From Erysipelotrichaceae bacterium UBA3379 (GTDB lineage: Bacteria > Bacillota_I > Bacilli_A > Erysipelotrichales > Coprobacillaceae), in contig DEPZ01000009.1 in NCBI GenBank assembly GCA_002359025.1, positions 1 through 40,986 on the forward strand: 40,986 nt of DNA. Reading direction: 5' to 3'. The notes under the pieces were generated by a model, which searched no databases, was not told the origin of the DNA, and worked only from the letters and a program-made list of their open reading frames with translations. How positions within the stretch are numbered: the first letter of the stretch is position 1; each line of letters opens with the position of its first letter. Made by a program: the position numbers and the translations under genes. Below are positions 15,811-24,053 of this stretch, piece after piece.

Positions 15811-16290
15811 TTATATACATCTATTTTTTTGATTTTTCTTCAATACTTCTAAAACTTTTTCTATTCCTAATAAAATTGCTTGTTTTTTTATACTTTCTCT
15901 ACTTCCGTTCAGTTCAAAACAAAATGTATAAATATCCTCTTTATAAGCCACACCTATATAAATCAGTCCTACTGGTTTTCCTTCCATTGCAGTCGGCCCA
16001 GCATTTCCTGTAAACGATACAGATACATCACTATCGAACATTGCCTTTCCTTTAATAGCCATTAAACCCGCAATTTCTTTAGAAACAACACCATATTTTT
16101 CAATAATATCTTCATCTATTTTTAAAACATCTCTCTTGATTCTTGTTTGATAACTTACCAAACTTCCTCGATAAACCGCAGAAATGCCACTGATACTTCC
16201 AATGGCATTTGCAAATCCTCCAACTGTAAAACTTTCTATACTACAAATAGAAATTTGATGTTCTATTAAATATTTTGCTAATTCATCCAT
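15811..16290 (-). CDS. pncC: Nicotinamide-nucleotide amidohydrolase (CinA C-terminal domain, PncC-like)
   Basis: Stand-alone C-terminal CinA domain of 159 residues; family members deamidate NMN to nicotinate mononucleotide in pyridine-nucleotide salvage. The N-terminal MoCF domain of full-length CinA is absent. The nucleophile region reads IESFTVGG where most members have AESCTGG, keeping the Ser and Thr but replacing Cys and the first Gly. The SYQTRIK Tyr and Lys and the GNAGP turn are kept, so it is probably active but divergent. The longer frame (to 16368) overlaps pgsA; the ATG at 16290, one base after the pgsA stop, has GGAGAG 8 nt upstream. Confidence 0.85.
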   Translation of the reverse strand: MDELAKYLIEHQISICSIESFTVGGFANAIGSISGISAVYRGSLVSYQTRIKRDVLKIDEDIIEKYGVVSKEIAGLMAIKGKAMFDSDVSVSFTGNAGPTAMEGKPVGLIYIGVAYKEDIYTFCFELNGSRESIKKQAILLGIEKVLEVLKKNQKNRCI

Positions 16291-16291
16291 A

Positions 16292-16885
16292 TTACATGCT
16301 CTCCAATATATAATCTTTGTTTTTCCAGAAATAATCAATTCCACTAATAACTGAAATAATACATGCAAGCCAAATCATAACCTGACCCATAGGTATTCCT
16401 ATATATGCAAATCCTATATTCTTTAATAACAATAATACGATTGCAAGCATTTGCGTCATTGTTTTTGCCTTTCCTAACATACTTGCAGCCAAAACAACAT
16501 TTTTTTGACTAACTAATAAGCGAATAGCATCAACAGTTGTATCTCTTGCAATCATGATAATTGGTATCAAGATAGATATATCATTTGATGAAGCAAGCAA
16601 TAACAATGTTGTATTGACAATTAATTTATCAGCAATTGGATCAACAAACTTTCCAAACGTTGTAATCTGATTATTCTTTCTAGCCAGATAACCATCTAAA
16701 TAATCAGTTACTGATGCAAAAGCAAATATTAAAAATAAAACAATATCTAAATACTTAAGATGCGTACCTAAAACATCAAATGAATTCATCATAAAATTCA
16801 TTTGATCATATGGAAACAAATAAACAACTAAAAATAATGGGACACTTAACAGACGAACAACCGTTAACTTATTAGGTAAATTCAT
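16292..16885 (-). CDS. pgsA: CDP-diacylglycerol--glycerol-3-phosphate 3-phosphatidyltransferase
   Basis: Integral membrane enzyme making phosphatidylglycerol phosphate, the committed step to acidic phospholipids. The CDP-alcohol phosphotransferase motif is complete: D61-x2-D64-G65-x2-A68-R69-x8-G78-x3-D82-x3-D86. About five to six hydrophobic segments are visible in 197 residues. It lies one base after the RodZ-like gene and one base before pncC (TAATATG), a tightly packed operon. Confidence 0.95.
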   Translation of the reverse strand: MNLPNKLTVVRLLSVPLFLVVYLFPYDQMNFMMNSFDVLGTHLKYLDIVLFLIFAFASVTDYLDGYLARKNNQITTFGKFVDPIADKLIVNTTLLLLASSNDISILIPIIMIARDTTVDAIRLLVSQKNVVLAASMLGKAKTMTQMLAIVLLLLKNIGFAYIGIPMGQVMIWLACIISVISGIDYFWKNKDYILESM

Positions 16886-16886
16886 A

Positions 16887-17831
16887 TTATTCCTTCACCA
16901 TACTTACATTTAAATTGATTGGATTTTGTGTATAATCTTCTTCTGTTAAAGCAATTTCTTGATCATTAATATAATAGTGTTGTCCCTCACTATAATTACC
17001 AAGACGCAATCTCATGTCTTCAAAATTTTCTAAAGAGATTTCTAATTCAACAACTTCGCCATCAGGATGTGCTTCATCTGGATAAACTCTTCCTTCAAAA
17101 TCCTGATAATCCTCACCATTCACTCTTAGCTGTGCCCACACTGGTGTCGTAAATTCCATTTTCAATTTAAATGATGTCGCACCTTCTGGTAATGCCATTG
17201 TGAAATTAATATCATTAGAAGAACTACTTTCTTCTCTTGTAAGAGTGACTGTTTGAGATGTTTGATTATTGTCTTGGGTTTGATTTTGATTTTGTTCATT
17301 CGTATCATTTGTATTGACATCACCTTCAACTGTCGGTGTATCTGGTTCAATAAAGCTAGGGTTTTCTGATTTAGAACGTGTTGAATAAAAACCATACCAA
17401 ATCACAACAACAACAAGACATACAAGTACTAAAATTATAATTGTTTGAATAATCTTTACATGAGATTTATCTTCATAAACTGATGGTTTTCTAGCAAATT
17501 GAGGCGATTCAAAAGAAAACTTCTTTCCTTTTTTTACAACTTCTTCATTATGCAAAACCTGTTGATCTTTTTCTTTAATATCTTCTAATTCAATTTCTCT
17601 AGTGAGTTCTATATATTGATCTGTTACACTTTGTGTATCTAAGTCCAATACACCTGTAATCTTTTTTAAATACATCTTTACATAGGCCTCATCACCTTTA
17701 TAACGATCAAACTTTCCATTTTCGATATCATTTAATACAGCAATAGAAATCTTTGTTTTTTCTGAAAGTTCTTCTATTGACATATTTTTTTCTTCCCTTT
17801 TTTGACGAATATATCCACCTAAGTTGCTCAA
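16887..17831 (-). CDS. rodZ: RodZ/YmfM-like membrane protein with HTH domain
   Basis: Cytoskeleton-associated membrane protein family that links MreB to cell-wall elongation. An N-terminal Cro/HTH_25 domain (about 3-70: LGGYIRQKREEKNMSIEELSEKT, read in two parts) is followed by a charged linker, one membrane segment (about 131-156, IIIILVLVCLVVVVIWYG-like), a Thr/Asn/Gln-rich linker (165-205) and an extracellular beta-rich domain. B. subtilis ymfM lies directly before pgsA too. Translation starts at TTG with AGGAGG 8 nt upstream. The topology fits RodZ well; a transcription factor role is less likely. Confidence 0.85.
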   Translation of the reverse strand: MSNLGGYIRQKREEKNMSIEELSEKTKISIAVLNDIENGKFDRYKGDEAYVKMYLKKITGVLDLDTQSVTDQYIELTREIELEDIKEKDQQVLHNEEVVKKGKKFSFESPQFARKPSVYEDKSHVKIIQTIIILVLVCLVVVVIWYGFYSTRSKSENPSFIEPDTPTVEGDVNTNDTNEQNQNQTQDNNQTSQTVTLTREESSSSNDINFTMALPEGATSFKLKMEFTTPVWAQLRVNGEDYQDFEGRVYPDEAHPDGEVVELEISLENFEDMRLRLGNYSEGQHYYINDQEIALTEEDYTQNPINLNVSMVKE

Positions 17832-17892
17832 ATAAAAAACCTCCTCTTATTTATTTAAAACATAATTAACCCATTCTATTTCATTATTTTAT

Positions 17893-17921
17893 ATTAAACC
17901 ATAAAATACATCTTTTGACAA
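17893..17921 (-). promoter_or_regulatory. Candidate promoter of the rodZ-pgsA-pncC-recA operon
   Basis: Minus-strand TTGTCA (17916-17921), 17 bp, TTTAAT (17893-17898). Good -35, imperfect -10; it lies between the rnpB terminator and rodZ. Confidence 0.5.
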
Positions 17922-17950
17922 CATTTCACTGTATTTATATGAAGAATTTA

Positions 17951-17977
17951 TAAAAAAATGCCGATTTCAAATCGACA
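17951..17977 (-). terminator. Intrinsic terminator of rnpB
   Basis: Minus-strand TGTCGATTT, 1-3 nt loop, AAATCGGCA (one G-U pair), followed by TTTTTTT. It lies a few bases beyond the mature 3' end. Confidence 0.8.
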
Positions 17978-17983
17978 TATAAA

Positions 17984-18322
17984 GCATGCTCACTCTTGTA
18001 AGCCGAGTTCTGTTTTTCAACCAATTATTTATCTATGCTATGCATTCAAGCAATCGTTTGATTTCTCATGCTTGACTCCCCTACCAAAATTTGGGTTTCA
18101 TCCTTGCAGAGTTTACCTCTTTTCATCTGCCTTTTTCAAAGCAGTTTAGTTTCTGTGGCACTTTATGACTTATCAACCATGCAATATGTTTAGGTCTTAG
18201 GTCTGTCGTTAGCAATCACGCTACCTGCATTTATTAGATGCAGTACAAACACTACAATCATCTCAGATTGTGGATGCCCGGACTTTCCTCTACTTTTGTA
18301 GCAATTGGTTCTCGTGAGCATA
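17984..18322 (-). ncRNA. rnpB: RNase P RNA
   Basis: Catalytic RNA that matures the 5' ends of tRNAs. On the minus strand the conserved GAGGAAAGTCCGGGC (CR-I) follows the 5' end, and the 3' end has the matching ACAGAACTCGGCTTACA-type segment. GAAACCCAAATTTTGGTAGGGGA, typical of the Bacillus (type B) P15/P15.1 region, is present, as is the GTGCCACAGAAACT segment. The ends were set by the P1 helix: ATGCTCAC at 18314-18321 pairs with GTGAGCAT at 17986-17993. Length about 339 nt. It lies beside gpsB and recU-ponA as in B. subtilis. Confidence 0.95.
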
Positions 18323-18330
18323 TCTATTTT

Positions 18331-18359
18331 ACTATATATTTAAAAAAAAGCAATCAAAA
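18331..18359 (-). promoter_or_regulatory. Promoter of rnpB
   Basis: Minus-strand TATAGT (18331-18336) lies 7-8 nt before the expected 5' end of the RNA. A -35 may be TTTTGA (18354-18359, 17 bp) or TTGATT (18352-18357, 15 bp), overlapping the gpsB terminator T run. Confidence 0.6.
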
Positions 18360-18393
18360 AAGAGAAGATTTACTTATCTTTGTAAACTTCTCT
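18355..18393 (-). terminator. Intrinsic terminator of gpsB
   Basis: Minus-strand AGAGAAGTTTAC and GTAAATCTTCTCT pair with one bulged base, followed by TTTTT. The 5' arm lies in the last codons of gpsB. Confidence 0.7.
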
Positions 18394-18702
18394 TTCTAAA
18401 CTAGATATTCTTTTTAATAAATCGACATTTGATGAAAGATTTTCTTCCATTGATTTCATATTATCTTGTTGAATCATACGTTCTTTTTCTAATTGATTAA
18501 TCTTTGCTTTTAAAGCTTCATTTTCTTTTTCCAATTGTTCAATTTGATCATATGACTCATTTAACATACTTGCAAATGTTTCATAATCTTCTGTCACTGT
18601 ATCTAAGAAATAATCGACTTCTGTTGCACTATAACCTTTAAAATCTATTTGAAATTGTTTATTTAAAATCTTTTTAGGACTTAATTGTATCTTGCTAGCC
18701 AT
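18370..18702 (-). CDS. gpsB: Cell division protein GpsB (DivIVA family)
   Basis: Cytoplasmic, membrane-curvature-associated adaptor that coordinates division and peptidoglycan synthases such as PBP1. The N-terminal DivIVA domain includes LSPKKILNKQFQIDFKGYSATEVD (read in two parts) with the KGY turn; a coiled coil runs from about residue 38 to 80, then a short C-terminal trimerisation part. About 110 residues is GpsB length and too short for DivIVA. Adjacent rnpB and divergent recU-ponA repeat the B. subtilis gpsB locus. The start could be GTG at 18708 or ATG at 18702; the ATG gives the more usual MASKIQLSP beginning. Confidence 0.9.
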   Translation of the reverse strand: MASKIQLSPKKILNKQFQIDFKGYSATEVDYFLDTVTEDYETFASMLNESYDQIEQLEKENEALKAKINQLEKERMIQQDNMKSMEENLSSNVDLLKRISSLEREVYKDK

Positions 18703-18790
18703 ATACACTCACTCTCCTCTTCAATATTTTCACAAAAAAAGACTATAAATGCAAGAGATTTTTAAAAAAAGATGAATTTCATACAGAAAG

Positions 18791-18821
18791 TAGACAAGAT
18801 GTGAAAGATTTATGTTATAAT
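18791..18821 (+). promoter_or_regulatory. Extended -10 promoter of recU-ponA
   Basis: TGTTATAAT (TG at 18813-18814, TATAAT at 18816-18821). A weak -35 (TAGACA, 18791-18796) lies at 19 bp. Confidence 0.6.
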
Positions 18822-18851
18822 ATAAAAGACAATGAAAGAAAGGATGAAAGT

Positions 18852-19442
18852 ATGGTTAACTATCCAAACATGAAAAAAAGTCAATATCAAGGAGTCATGA
18901 ATACAACCTCTAAGCACTATACTGCACATAGAGGAATGTCATTAGAAGAAGATATTTCTTTATCCAACGAATATTACTTACATACAAATAGGGCAGTTAT
19001 TTATAAAAAACCAACTCCAGTACAAATTGTCAAAGTTGATTATCCTCGTCGTGAAGCGGCTAAGATTGTTGAAGCTTATTATAAGAAGCCTTCAACAACC
19101 GATTACAATGGTATATACAAAGGTAGATATGTAGATTTTGAAGCAAAAGAAACAAAAGTTAAAACATTTCCATTTGCTAATATATCTAAGCATCAAATTG
19201 ACCATTTAAAAAGAGTCATAGATCATGGTGGTATAGCTTTTGTTATTATTGCGTTTACAAGTCTAAATGAGGTATACTTAATTGACGCAAGTTTTATGAT
19301 TGATGATTATTATCATTCTAACCGAAAATCAATAACATACGAAAAAATCAGTTCTTTAGGACATTTAATACCTCAAGGGTATTATCCTAGGCTTGATTAT
19401 TTGAATGTCATAGATGAGGTATATTTTAAGGAGGATGAATGA
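18852..19442 (+). CDS. recU: Holliday junction resolvase RecU
   Basis: Cuts four-way junctions made during recombination and repair; the Gram-positive counterpart of RuvC. The nuclease core is STTDYNGIYKG followed by YVDFEAKET, containing the acidic residues and Glu-x-Lys of the fold, preceded by PTPVQIVKVDYP. With the start at 18852 it has 196 residues, close to the 206 of B. subtilis, and begins MVNYPN like the family; AAGGA lies 7 nt upstream. A longer frame from 18801 overlaps the promoter. It overlaps ponA by 4 nt, as expected for a coupled recU-ponA operon. Confidence 0.95.
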   Translation: MVNYPNMKKSQYQGVMNTTSKHYTAHRGMSLEEDISLSNEYYLHTNRAVIYKKPTPVQIVKVDYPRREAAKIVEAYYKKPSTTDYNGIYKGRYVDFEAKETKVKTFPFANISKHQIDHLKRVIDHGGIAFVIIAFTSLNEVYLIDASFMIDDYYHSNRKSITYEKISSLGHLIPQGYYPRLDYLNVIDEVYFKEDE

Positions 19443-22219
19443 TGAAAAAGAAAAAATCAACAAATCCACAATCGCAAGCAAAAAAGACTTCTCAGATTAA
19501 AAAAGCAGTAAAAATAGGACTTATTATTATTGCTGTCGTTATAGCATCTGCAAGTGTTTATTTAGGAGTCAGTGTTTTCCAACAAATTAGTGGATTTTCT
19601 AAAGAAAAGCTCTTAAATACTGAGTCATCTACTCAAATTAGTGTTGAAACCAATAAAGAATATTATTCATATGCAAGGGGTGGCGTAAGAAAAAACGTCA
19701 AGTATGAAGATATTCCTCAAGTTATGATTGACGCAGTTATTGCAGCAGAAGATTCTCGTTTCTTTGAACATAATGGATTTGACTTACCACGTATTGTCAA
19801 AGCATTAATTGGAAATATTGCTGCAGGAGATATTACTGCTGGTGGTTCTACAATTACTCAACAGGTTATCAAAAAAAGCTATTATCCAAAAGAAGAACAA
19901 ACAATTCAAAGAAAAATTGGAGAAGTTATTCTATCTATAGAAGCAACTCAACAAACAACAAAAGAAGAAATTCTTGAACTTTATTTAAATAAAATCTATT
20001 TTGGTAAAGGAAATAAAGCCATTGGGATTTATGCTGCTTCTAAATATTACTTCGATAAAGAAGTACAAAACTTAACATTACCAGAAGCCGCATTACTTGC
20101 TGGAACATTAAATTCCCCTACAGCATATGATCCATTCAACAACTTAGATAAAGCTCAAAAAAGACGTGATACTGTCTTATATTTAATGTATGATCACGGC
20201 TATATTTCTGAAGAAGAATACAAAGCAACTATTGCTATTCCAGTAGAAAATACACTAAAAAGCAATCCAATCAAAACAAATGGTCAATATCAAGCATATG
20301 CTGATAAAGTGACTCGTGAAGTTTATGCAAAAACAGGATATGATCCAGAAGATACACCTATGAAAATCTATACTTATATAGATACTGATGTTCAAGAACA
20401 ATTAGACAAGATTGCTTATGAAGATGGTTATTCATATTATGATGATTATATTCAAGCTGGTGCATCAGTACAAGAAACACAAACAGGTCGTATTGTTGGT
20501 GTTCTTTCAGGAAGAGATTATGAACCTATGGGAACAACTTATGCATATGCTGCACCTAAAAACAGTCAGCGTCAATATGGGCAAAGAAATCAACCTGGTT
20601 CATCATTAAAACCAATCATTTCTTATGCTGCAGCCTTTGAATTCCTAGATTATTCAACAGCTCATTATGTTCATGATATGCCATACTCAAAAGGTGATTA
20701 CACACCTAAAAACTGGGATGGTAAAATACATGGCGATGTTTCTATTAAAGAAGCATTAAAGAGTTCATGGAACTTAGCTGCTATTCAAACATTCAATGAA
20801 GTCATCACTGGAGAAGACTTTAACGGTAATAAAGTTGGTGATGGTATTGGATATAGTAAAATGAAAGAATATCTAGAAGGATTTGGATATGATATGTATG
20901 GTGAAGAATTAGGCCCTCAATCAGCAATCGGTGGTTGGTCTACTGGTGTTTCTGCCGAAGAACAAGCAGCTGCTTATGCTGTTATTGCTAATGGAGGAAC
21001 TTATAATGAACCTCATACAGTTCAAAAAATTGAATTATTACAAACTGGTGAAGTGATTGATTTTGAAAAAGAATATTATCAAAAATCATCTCATCAAGCT
21101 CTCTCTGAAGAATCAGCATTTATGATTCGTGATATTATGACAAGTTATGTCAAAGAAGGTGGAAGTACTTATGGTGCTTTAAATCTTGGATATCAAATTG
21201 GAGCAAAATCAGGAACTTCAAACCACTCTAATGATAAAAGTAAACTTCCTAACTCTAAGCTTGCAGGAGAAAGTAAAGATGGTTGGATGGTTGCCTTCTC
21301 ACCTGACTACTCTTGGGCAGTATGGACTGGATATACTGCAGAAGATCAAAAAGCCGGTCGTTGGTTAAGAAGCAATCGTGATAAAACAAAGATAGCGACT
21401 ATTATTGCGAAAACAGTTCATAAAGGTGGACTTAAAAATTCTTATCCATCTCGTCCAGATGGAGTTGTTAAAGCAACAACAATCTCTGGTATTTATCCAT
21501 ATGTAAAACCTGGTGATGGTGTCCCAAGTGATCGTATTGTTTCAGGTTGGTTTAAAAAAGATAATGTACCTAGTGGAAGCGCAAGTGGTGCAAGCTTAAG
21601 TTCATTATCATCTTTTACAGCCACTTTAAATAACAATATATTAGAAGTGACATTTACACCATATGAACCAAAAAGTATGTTGGAAGGATCAAGTCCAACA
21701 ATCACTGTCAATGGAAAATCAGTTCCTTATTTAGGTAATATTAGTCAAATTTATGGTAAAGTTGTTTATGTTGTAGATATTACAGATTCAACTGGAAAAG
21801 TCGTTCATACTGAAAAATTAAGTACTGATAAAGCAAATATTCAATACAACTTTACGCCAGGTACTTATACAGTAACAGGATATTATGCATTTGAAAATGG
21901 AAGTTCTACTTCTAACAAAATCAATCAAACAATTACAATTGAAAACACAACTGTTCCAGCAAGTTATACACCTGGAACACCAACAAGTACTTCCATGACT
22001 TATCAAGTCACTGTACCAGAAGGAAATAAAGTTCAAGTCTCATTAAATACAGGACAAGTTCAAGAAATTTCAACAAGTTCACAAGTGACATTTACAAACT
22101 TGACTCCTGGTACATCTTATACAGTTTCATTTGCACAGATCACTCCTGATGGACAGACTTTAGAATTAACATCTCATCAGTTTACAACATTGACTGAGAC
22201 AACACAAACTACAGAATAG
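19439..22219 (+). CDS. ponA: Class A penicillin-binding protein 1
   Basis: Bifunctional peptidoglycan synthase. A Lys-rich cytoplasmic tail precedes one membrane anchor (about 25-47). The glycosyltransferase GT51 domain has catalytic E104 in EDSRFFEHNG and GGSTITQQ (135-142). The transpeptidase has S388-S-L-K391, S443-W-N445 and K590-S-G-T593. About 330 residues follow the KSG motif, including two beta-rich, Ser/Thr-rich repeats (about 720-920) resembling fibronectin type III domains, longer than in B. subtilis PBP1. It overlaps recU by 4 nt; the second ATG (19442) has better spacing to AAGGAGG. GpsB, its likely partner, is encoded close by. Confidence 0.95.
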   Translation: MMKKKKSTNPQSQAKKTSQIKKAVKIGLIIIAVVIASASVYLGVSVFQQISGFSKEKLLNTESSTQISVETNKEYYSYARGGVRKNVKYEDIPQVMIDAVIAAEDSRFFEHNGFDLPRIVKALIGNIAAGDITAGGSTITQQVIKKSYYPKEEQTIQRKIGEVILSIEATQQTTKEEILELYLNKIYFGKGNKAIGIYAASKYYFDKEVQNLTLPEAALLAGTLNSPTAYDPFNNLDKAQKRRDTVLYLMYDHGYISEEEYKATIAIPVENTLKSNPIKTNGQYQAYADKVTREVYAKTGYDPEDTPMKIYTYIDTDVQEQLDKIAYEDGYSYYDDYIQAGASVQETQTGRIVGVLSGRDYEPMGTTYAYAAPKNSQRQYGQRNQPGSSLKPIISYAAAFEFLDYSTAHYVHDMPYSKGDYTPKNWDGKIHGDVSIKEALKSSWNLAAIQTFNEVITGEDFNGNKVGDGIGYSKMKEYLEGFGYDMYGEELGPQSAIGGWSTGVSAEEQAAAYAVIANGGTYNEPHTVQKIELLQTGEVIDFEKEYYQKSSHQALSEESAFMIRDIMTSYVKEGGSTYGALNLGYQIGAKSGTSNHSNDKSKLPNSKLAGESKDGWMVAFSPDYSWAVWTGYTAEDQKAGRWLRSNRDKTKIATIIAKTVHKGGLKNSYPSRPDGVVKATTISGIYPYVKPGDGVPSDRIVSGWFKKDNVPSGSASGASLSSLSSFTATLNNNILEVTFTPYEPKSMLEGSSPTITVNGKSVPYLGNISQIYGKVVYVVDITDSTGKVVHTEKLSTDKANIQYNFTPGTYTVTGYYAFENGSSTSNKINQTITIENTTVPASYTPGTPTSTSMTYQVTVPEGNKVQVSLNTGQVQEISTSSQVTFTNLTPGTSYTVSFAQITPDGQTLELTSHQFTTLTETTQTTE

Positions 22220-22220
22220 C

Positions 22221-22256
22221 AAAAAAGCCTCTTACGATTTCGTAAGAGGTTTTTTA
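22221..22256. terminator. Bidirectional terminator between ponA and nth
   Basis: AAAAAAGCCTCTTACG and CGTAAGAGGTTTTTT form a long stem around a 4-nt loop, starting 1 nt after the ponA stop and including the nth stop. T runs on both sides allow termination in both directions. Confidence 0.9.
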
Positions 22257-22895
22257 CATATATTGTTTTCTTTTTGGCTCTTTGCATATATCTATTAAAC
22301 GACAATCTTGACATTGGGGATTTATAGCTTTACAGTGATATCGACCAAAAAATATCATTTGATGATGTGTTTTGATCCATCGTTCTTTTGGGATTTTCTT
22401 CATAAGTTTCTTTTCTACTGTTAAGACGCTATCCTTTTTAAATGCAAATCCTAGGCGTTTTGAGATACGTTCTACATGAGTATCTACTGCAATAGCAGGA
22501 ACTTTAAATCCCTCAGAAATGACAACATTTGCGGTTTTACGACCAACTCCAGGTAATGTTTGTAAAGCTTCATGATTACAAGGGACTTTCCCATCAAACT
22601 CCTCAATCAGCTTCTGGGCCATTGCTTTGACATTTTTCGCCTTATTACGATATAAACCTATCTTTTTTAAATCCTGTTCTAATATTTCAATAGGCGCATT
22701 GGCATAATCCTCCACTGTATGATACTTTTGAAAAAGATCTTTCGTAAGCTTGTTCACACTTGCATCAGTTGTCTGTGCCGATAACATCACAGCAATCAAC
22801 AACTCTAATTCATTACTATGTACAAGTTCACATGCTGCATCAGGAAACAATCTATCAAATTCTTCTAATATACGCTTTAATTTCTCGTTATTCAT
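22254..22895 (-). CDS. nth: Endonuclease III
   Basis: Base-excision repair glycosylase/AP lyase for oxidised pyrimidines. The helix-hairpin-helix LPGVGRKTANVV holds catalytic K120 and the GVD loop holds D138. The C-terminal [4Fe-4S] cluster is complete: C188-x6-C195-x2-C198-x5-C204. Length is 213 residues. The start overlaps the dnaD stop (ATGAATAA). AGAGG directly abuts the ATG, too close for normal use, so translation probably depends on coupling to dnaD. Confidence 0.95.
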   Translation of the reverse strand: MNNEKLKRILEEFDRLFPDAACELVHSNELELLIAVMLSAQTTDASVNKLTKDLFQKYHTVEDYANAPIEILEQDLKKIGLYRNKAKNVKAMAQKLIEEFDGKVPCNHEALQTLPGVGRKTANVVISEGFKVPAIAVDTHVERISKRLGFAFKKDSVLTVEKKLMKKIPKERWIKTHHQMIFFGRYHCKAINPQCQDCRLIDICKEPKRKQYM

Positions 22896-23490
22896 CCTCT
22901 AACCACCACTTATAATCTTTTATACTTTGTTCTACATCATCTTGTTTTCGCGATGTATCAAAAGAAGAAGCATATCTTCTTTTCACACCATATCTCGACC
23001 AATTATCTAATATTTTTTCAATGTATCTAAAATTAATAACACCTGATTTTACTGACTCGTTTAATGCATCCAATATCATTTGATCATCATAACCTGATGA
23101 CTTAAATGATTGAATAACTTCTAATTCCATTTGATTCAATGTTCTACCAAATGCATTTTCAAACACAGAAATTAAATCTAACTTAGGTTTTTGTTCTTGT
23201 TGTTTTTGATTCAGAAGCTTTTGTTTTAGCCCTAAAAGATCTAAAGTTCCTCTATTTCTAGATATATAATGCTTATCTACTAAAGAGATTAAGATCTTAT
23301 CTATATCTTTTAAAGAACTCGAACTAATTTTAGATATAGAAGCTGGAGTAATAGGTGTCATACCTATTTCATCCATTGTCAAAATAACCAATAACATAAA
23401 ACATTCTTGATCAGTCAATTGAAATTCTTTTGCTCTCATAATTAATAGCTTTTTAAAATCAACACATCGATAATTTATCAAATTATCCAT
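22888..23490 (-). CDS. dnaD: DNA replication initiation protein DnaD
   Basis: Primosome protein of Bacillota that helps load the helicase at the origin and restart sites. The N-terminal winged-helix part (about 1-100) and C-terminal DnaD/DnaB2 domain (about 118-180: FGRTLNQMELEVIQSF, MILDALNESVKSG, NFRYIEKILDNW) are visible. The YIEKILDNW end corresponds to the YxxxIxxxW motif. It lies between ypmB and nth with overlaps of 8 nt on each side, the same order as in B. subtilis apart from the missing aspB. Confidence 0.92.
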   Translation of the reverse strand: MDNLINYRCVDFKKLLIMRAKEFQLTDQECFMLLVILTMDEIGMTPITPASISKISSSSLKDIDKILISLVDKHYISRNRGTLDLLGLKQKLLNQKQQEQKPKLDLISVFENAFGRTLNQMELEVIQSFKSSGYDDQMILDALNESVKSGVINFRYIEKILDNWSRYGVKRRYASSFDTSRKQDDVEQSIKDYKWWLEDE

Positions 23491-23974
23491 TCATATCACC
23501 ATCTTCTATCTGCACAGCTTTTATAAATTCTCCACTTACAAGATCATAATATATGTATGTTAAAGATGTTTGATTTTGATATTTTGTCCAATATACAAAC
23601 AAATCATTCTCATAACCAATATTTAAATCTTTAACCTCTATTTTATATCGATCTTGAATTGCTTGTTTAACAGTATCTTCATCTGCTACTTCACCTTGAT
23701 ACATATCAACAAGTTTTTTATCTTTATCATAAGCAACATGTGATAAAACACCATTAATTTTTACTCTTATCAAATAATAAGTTTCCTTACTATTGTATTG
23801 ATCAAAATAACCCATATATTCATAATTATTTTCTTCACATATCTCATTTCTTATTTCATCTAATCCATGATGATATTGATAATATGGAATATGTACATAT
23901 AACATATAAAAAGAAACAACTGCAAGAATAAAAACCAAACATCCCACAGTAATCTTAAAAGCATATTTCTTCAC
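23483..23974 (-). CDS. ypmB: YpmB-like membrane protein (DUF5590)
   Basis: Bitopic membrane protein of 163 residues: an N-terminal membrane segment (about 6-28) and an extracellular part with two PepSY-like repeats rich in Tyr. Position before dnaD-nth is that of B. subtilis ypmB; no biochemical role is established for the family. The frame is open to 24010, but a GTG at 23974 has AGGGGG 8 nt upstream and begins VKKYAFKITVG. A sigmaA promoter is found directly upstream, making ypmB the first gene of the ypmB-dnaD-nth operon. Confidence 0.82.
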   Translation of the reverse strand: MKKYAFKITVGCLVFILAVVSFYMLYVHIPYYQYHHGLDEIRNEICEENNYEYMGYFDQYNSKETYYLIRVKINGVLSHVAYDKDKKLVDMYQGEVADEDTVKQAIQDRYKIEVKDLNIGYENDLFVYWTKYQNQTSLTYIYYDLVSGEFIKAVQIEDGDMNG

Positions 23975-23998
23975 TGACTCATCCCCCCTAGTGTTTCT

Positions 23999-24026
23999 AT
24001 TATATAACAAAACATTAAAAAATCAA
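23999..24026 (-). promoter_or_regulatory. SigmaA promoter of ypmB-dnaD-nth
   Basis: Minus-strand TTGATT (24021-24026), 16 bp, TATAAT (23999-24004), between the terminator of the protease gene and the ypmB GTG. Confidence 0.75.
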
Positions 24027-24053
24027 AACAAAATGAAAAGACCTTCCGGTCTT
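24026..24053 (-). terminator. Intrinsic terminator after the YugP-type protease
   Basis: Minus-strand AAGACC, GGAA loop, GGTCTT, then TTCATTTTG. Short but GC-containing stem overlapping the stop codon. Confidence 0.75.

Noticed and set aside
15811..16290. Frameshifted or truncated cinA
   Set aside because: The upstream DNA is an intact pgsA, and the 159-residue protein has a proper start and Shine-Dalgarno. It is a normal stand-alone PncC domain, not a remnant.
15792..16400. LexA (SOS) box before recA
   Set aside because: I found CGAAC- and GTTC-like words singly, but no pair with the right spacing and symmetry.
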